Part shown: positions 5,972-7,988 of the stretch, in pieces
Numbering within the stretch: the first letter of the stretch is position 1
Layout of the letters: every line of letters begins with the position of its first letter
Source of the DNA: Pseudomonadota bacterium
GTDB lineage: Bacteria > Pseudomonadota > Alphaproteobacteria > Caulobacterales > Caulobacteraceae
NCBI GenBank assembly: GCA_023434265.1
Contig: JAEYTA010000084.1
Coordinates: 1 to 7,988 of the forward strand
Direction of reading: 5' to 3'
DNA: 7,988 nt
Translations under genes and position numbers: made by a program
Notes under the pieces: generated by a model
Seen by the model: only the letters and a program-made list of their open reading frames with translations
What the model was told of the DNA's origin: nothing
The model's database searches: none

Positions 5972-6745
5972 TTAGAAGACGCCGAGGGCCGAGCCGAGGC
6001 CGGCGACGGTGCGGCCCAGGTCCGCGCCCGAACGTTCGCGCGACTGCAGGTCGCCGCCGCCGAACGAGAAGCGCAGGCCGACCGACAGGGTGTCGACGGT
6101 CAGGTCCAGGTCTTCCAGCTCGCTGTGGGTCCAGCCGCCGGTGACGCTCATGCCGGTCTCGGCGATCTGGTACTCGCCGCCCACGTTGGCCGACCAGGCG
6201 TCGGTGTCGACGCCGCCGCCGAGGTCGGCGGTGTGGTAGCCGAGGCCGCCGTTCACGCGGAACTTCGGCGAGACGTAGTAGGCCACGTCGCCGCCCAGGC
6301 TCCAGATGTCCGCGTCCGTGCCGTCGACGGTCTCATAGGCCACCGAACCCGTCAGGGTCATGCGGTCCATGTAGTGCTGGGCTTCGGCGCCGAAGCTCCA
6401 CAGCTGGTCGTCGCCCAGCTCCTGGCCGCCGGCGAAGGCGCCGAAGCGGGTGCCGTTGAAGTTGCGGCTGGCGTGCAGACGGCCGTTGATGTTGCTGTTG
6501 TCGGCGCCCAGGGCGTTGTCGAAGGCGTAGTTGAACGAGCCGTCCATGGTGACGGTCCAGTCGCCCGAGACCGGCACCGCGACCGCGGCGTCGATGGCGG
6601 CGAATTCGGCTTCGCCGCTGCCGCCGAGGACGTCGATGTCGGCGTTCGAATAGGTCACGCCGACCGAGCCGACGCCGTCCTGGGCCAGGGCGGGGGCGGC
6701 GGCGAGGGCGGCGACGGCCGCTGTGGCGAGGAAGAGAGACTTCAT
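5972..6745 (-). CDS. Outer-membrane beta-barrel protein (porin-like)
   Basis: This 257-residue protein has a signal peptide at 1-21 (cleavage ALA|Q). The mature part alternates polar and hydrophobic residues in about 10-12 candidate strands, for example VGSVGVTYS, FAAIDAAVAVPV, WTVTMDGSFNYAF, RFGAFAGGQ, LWSFGAEAQHYM, LTGSVAYETV, DIWSLGGDVAYYV, FRVNGGLGYHTA, WSANVGGEYQIA, MSVTGGWTHSEL and the last, LTVDTLSVGLRFSF, ending at Phe228. Asp/Gly/Asn-rich turns lie between. It fits small porin or OmpW/OmpA-like barrels; the family and any solute are not determinable by eye. A 29-residue polar tail follows the last strand and ends in Phe257. The ATG at 6745 begins the signal peptide; the ribosome-binding site is weak (GGAAA about 10 nt upstream). 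It is transcribed alone, with its own terminator, divergent from the 7005 gene. Confidence 0.87.
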   Translation of the reverse strand: MKSLFLATAAVAALAAAPALAQDGVGSVGVTYSNADIDVLGGSGEAEFAAIDAAVAVPVSGDWTVTMDGSFNYAFDNALGADNSNINGRLHASRNFNGTRFGAFAGGQELGDDQLWSFGAEAQHYMDRMTLTGSVAYETVDGTDADIWSLGGDVAYYVSPKFRVNGGLGYHTADLGGGVDTDAWSANVGGEYQIAETGMSVTGGWTHSELEDLDLTVDTLSVGLRFSFGGGDLQSRERSGADLGRTVAGLGSALGVF

Positions 6746-7004
6746 TGTTCTTGTTTCCGTTGTGCAGCCGCGGGGAGTCGCGCTGCGGACGGTCGAGCTA
6801 TCAGGGACGCTGGAAGCGGGGCCATTACAAACGTGTCACAAAACAGCGGCTTGCGGCCGTTGTGGCGGCCCAGCCACGCATTGTGGCGCCGAAGCGGCAG
6901 CCCAGCGGAGCTATAACGGCGCTTTCTCAACCCGACGTCAGAAACCGCCAGTATCGCCGGCCGTCTGGCGCGCCTATTCGATCCCCGGAAGAGAGGGGCG
7001 AACG
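6746..7004. promoter_or_regulatory. Divergent intergenic region with helically phased GTGGC/GCCAC half-sites
   Basis: This 259-bp region serves the minus-strand barrel gene and the plus-strand 7005 gene. TTGTGGCG occurs twice in direct orientation (6860-6867, 6881-6888), exactly 21 bp apart, with an inverted GCCAC (6873-6877) between them, so three half-sites are spaced 10-11 bp. GCTATAAC at 6910-6917 matches the Caulobacter housekeeping -10 form GCTANAWC for the plus gene, without a clear -35. GAGTC at 6775-6779 is a CcrM-type site in the barrel gene's upstream region. An AT-richer patch at 6824-6845 may belong to the barrel promoter, but no good -35/-10 pair was found. Confidence 0.5.
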
Positions 7005-7547
7005 ATGCGTGCATCCATGGCCGGCGTCGGACTGGCCCTCTTGCTGTCGCTGGCCGGGCCGGCGGCGGCCCAGACTCCGCCGGACGGCATCGTCTGGCTG
7101 GCGCTCGCCGAGATCAACGGCGCGCGCGTGCACGCGGACGATCCGACCCGTCACCCACCGCTGGCGGCCGCGCCGCCGTCGGGCATGATCACCGCCGTCG
7201 ACCTGAGCCCGGACGGCCGCCCCGACTGGCTGGTCGACTACGAGGCGGCCGGAGACGCCCGCTGGTGCGGCACCGGCGGCTGCCGCAAGCAGCTGTTCGT
7301 CAGCCACGACGACGGCTACGTCCGGGCCCTCGACGCCCAGGCCCTCGGTCTGACGCTGACCGGGGTGGGGGAGGGACGCCGCCTCGAGGCGCGGGTCCAC
7401 CACCTGTATTGCGTCGACGATCGCGGTGACTGCCTCTACGCCTATGCATGGGACGCCGAGGCGGGTCGTCTGGCGCTGCAGCCGGGTCCGTCCGTACCCG
7501 CGGCGGCGGCGGATCGCTTCACGCCCCTGCCGTCCGCGCGGGAATAG
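7005..7547 (+). CDS. Secreted protein of unknown function with FG-GAP-like segment and two Cys pairs
   Basis: This 180-residue protein has a clear signal peptide (1-23, ending GPAAAQ). I do not recognise a named family. Visible features are TAVDLSPDGRPDWLVDYE (63-80), like the Asp-rich calcium-loop strand of FG-GAP/VCBS repeats; RWCGTGGCRKQLFVS with Cys88 and Cys93; and a second cysteine pair, Cys136 and Cys143, in LYCVDDRGDCLYAY. Four cysteines in an exported protein suggest two disulfides. The ATG at 7005 is preferred because GAGAGGGG lies at 6991-6998 and the signal peptide begins there; an ATG at 7017 (Met5) is a less likely alternative. It is transcribed alone, divergent from the barrel gene, with a possible -10 at 6910-6917. 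No strong terminator is visible before the candidate rpsJ promoter, so read-through into rpsJ is possible. A periplasmic role is inferred. Confidence 0.78.
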   Translation: MRASMAGVGLALLLSLAGPAAAQTPPDGIVWLALAEINGARVHADDPTRHPPLAAAPPSGMITAVDLSPDGRPDWLVDYEAAGDARWCGTGGCRKQLFVSHDDGYVRALDAQALGLTLTGVGEGRRLEARVHHLYCVDDRGDCLYAYAWDAEAGRLALQPGPSVPAAAADRFTPLPSARE

Positions 7548-7568
7548 GCTCCGCCACGGTTTCGCCGC

Positions 7569-7597
7569 TTGACGGAAGCGGAATCGACGGTCATAAG
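7569..7597 (+). promoter_or_regulatory. Candidate promoter of the S10 ribosomal protein operon, with GANTC in the spacer
   Basis: TTGACG (7569-7574) and CATAAG (7592-7597) are separated by 17 bp, a good housekeeping-type match (5/6 for the -35, 4/6 for the -10). GAATC at 7581-7585, a CcrM-type methylation site, lies in the spacer. The predicted transcription start near 7604 would leave a leader of about 230 nt before rpsJ. Confidence 0.62.
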
Positions 7598-7603
7598 CCC
7601 GCA

Positions 7604-7834
7604 CTCTTGTTGGACCGGCTGTGCACCCCCGGGTGCAGACGCGGTCCGCAGGAACGACCTGAGTACCTGTTCTTTGCAGCGCTTCAGGACTTCAACGGCC
7701 TTCGCGGGCGTCCGCGTGGGCCGATCGTTTTTGCGGACGTGCGTACCCTGAGGGCTCTCGAGCCCGAAAGGCTCCGGTCTTTGAAATGGTTCACAGGGAC
7801 GCGGTCCACCGACCGCTTGGGAAAAACAACCGAT
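7604..7834 (+). ncRNA. Structured 5' leader of rpsJ (possible autoregulatory RNA element)
   Basis: There is no convincing gene here. The predicted leader holds at least five short hairpins: 7622-7637 (6-bp stem, CCCG loop), 7709-7739 (7-bp stem CGTCCGC/GCGGACG, 17-nt loop), 7752-7765 (GGGCT/AGCCC, CTCG loop), 7767-7782 (AAAGGC/GTCTTT with a UCCG tetraloop closed by C-G) and 7801-7816 (GCGGTC/GACCGC, CACC loop). The last ends 18 nt before the rpsJ ATG. An alternative 5-bp pairing, GAGCC 7760-7764 with GGCTC 7770-7774, would exclude the two hairpins it overlaps. In E. coli the S10 leader binds L4 for feedback control; whether this one works similarly is inference. Confidence 0.5.
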
Positions 7835-7988
7835 ATGGATCAGAGCATCCGCATCAGGCTGAAGGCCTTCGATCACCGCGTCCTCGACTTTTCGACGCGC
7901 GAGATCGTCAACACCGCCAAGCGCACGGGCGCGACCGTTCGCGGTCCGATCCCGCTGCCGACCCTGATCGAAAAGTTCACCGTGAACC
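7835..7988 (+). CDS. rpsJ: 30S ribosomal protein S10, N-terminal half (3' end outside window)
   Basis: The frame encodes the first 51 residues of S10, normally about 102-105 long, and runs off the window end. MDQSIRIRLKAFDHRVLD, EIVNTAKRTGATVRGPIPLP and EKFTVN match the conserved N-terminal half, including the start of the long loop that reaches into the 30S head. S10 (NusE) also acts in transcription antitermination with NusB. It normally heads the S10-spc-alpha ribosomal operon, which should continue to the right. The ribosome-binding site is weak (GGGA about 12 nt before the ATG, directly after a hairpin), consistent with control of translation initiation. Confidence 0.98.
   Translation, partial: MDQSIRIRLKAFDHRVLDFSTREIVNTAKRTGATVRGPIPLPTLIEKFTVN

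Noticed and set aside
7569..7751. 60-residue TTG-start frame in the rpsJ leader, a possible leader peptide
   Set aside because: The start coincides with the -35 hexamer of the candidate promoter, there is no ribosome-binding site, and the composition is not coding-like.
1..7988. tRNA genes, defence systems, prophage or transposase genes
   Set aside because: No cloverleaf, nuclease, toxin, integrase or transposase motif was seen on either strand.

Overview
The window is very GC-rich, with G or C at most third codon positions. It reads as a chromosomal segment of an alphaproteobacterium, most likely a member of the Caulobacteraceae (Caulobacter, Brevundimonas or Phenylobacterium). The assignment is inferred from the protein families, from Caulobacter-like promoter elements (TTGACG, GCTATAAC), and from GANTC sites placed in promoter regions. 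It is not proven by any single marker.

The ends are core translation genes on the + strand: the 3' part of tuf (EF-Tu) at 1-414 and the 5' part of rpsJ (ribosomal protein S10) at 7835-7988. In many bacteria these two genes are adjacent at the junction of the str and S10 operons. Here about 7.4 kb of envelope-related genes separate them, tuf has its own strong terminator, and rpsJ has its own candidate promoter and a long, hairpin-rich leader.

Between them lie four blocks. (1) A minus-strand operon at 2534-524: a 54-residue hydrophilic small protein, a secreted SGNH/GDSL hydrolase whose TTG start overlaps the small gene's stop, and a lipoprotein L,D-transpeptidase with peptidoglycan-binding and LysM-type regions. 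(2) A plus-strand pair at 2681-4752 with a 4-nt ATGA overlap: a FemAB/CelD-like GNAT acyltransferase resembling the holdfast-modifying HfsK type, and a cupin/JmjC-like putative 2-oxoglutarate dioxygenase. (3) A plus-strand secreted head-GIN/DUF2807-type beta-solenoid protein (4943-5824). It is preceded by two GC-rich repeats and by a 16-bp perfect palindrome that fills the spacer of a candidate promoter. (4) A minus-strand outer-membrane beta-barrel protein (6745-5972), convergent with the solenoid gene, and divergent from it a plus-strand secreted 180-residue protein of unknown function (7005-7547).

Most inserted genes have export signals, so the common theme is the cell surface: peptidoglycan cross-linking, possible polysaccharide modification, an outer-membrane barrel and a surface or periplasmic solenoid. 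No mobile element, CRISPR array, tRNA gene or recognisable defence system is visible. The least explained parts are the structured rpsJ leader, the acyltransferase/dioxygenase pair, the operator-like palindrome and the small coupled gene at 2370-2534.
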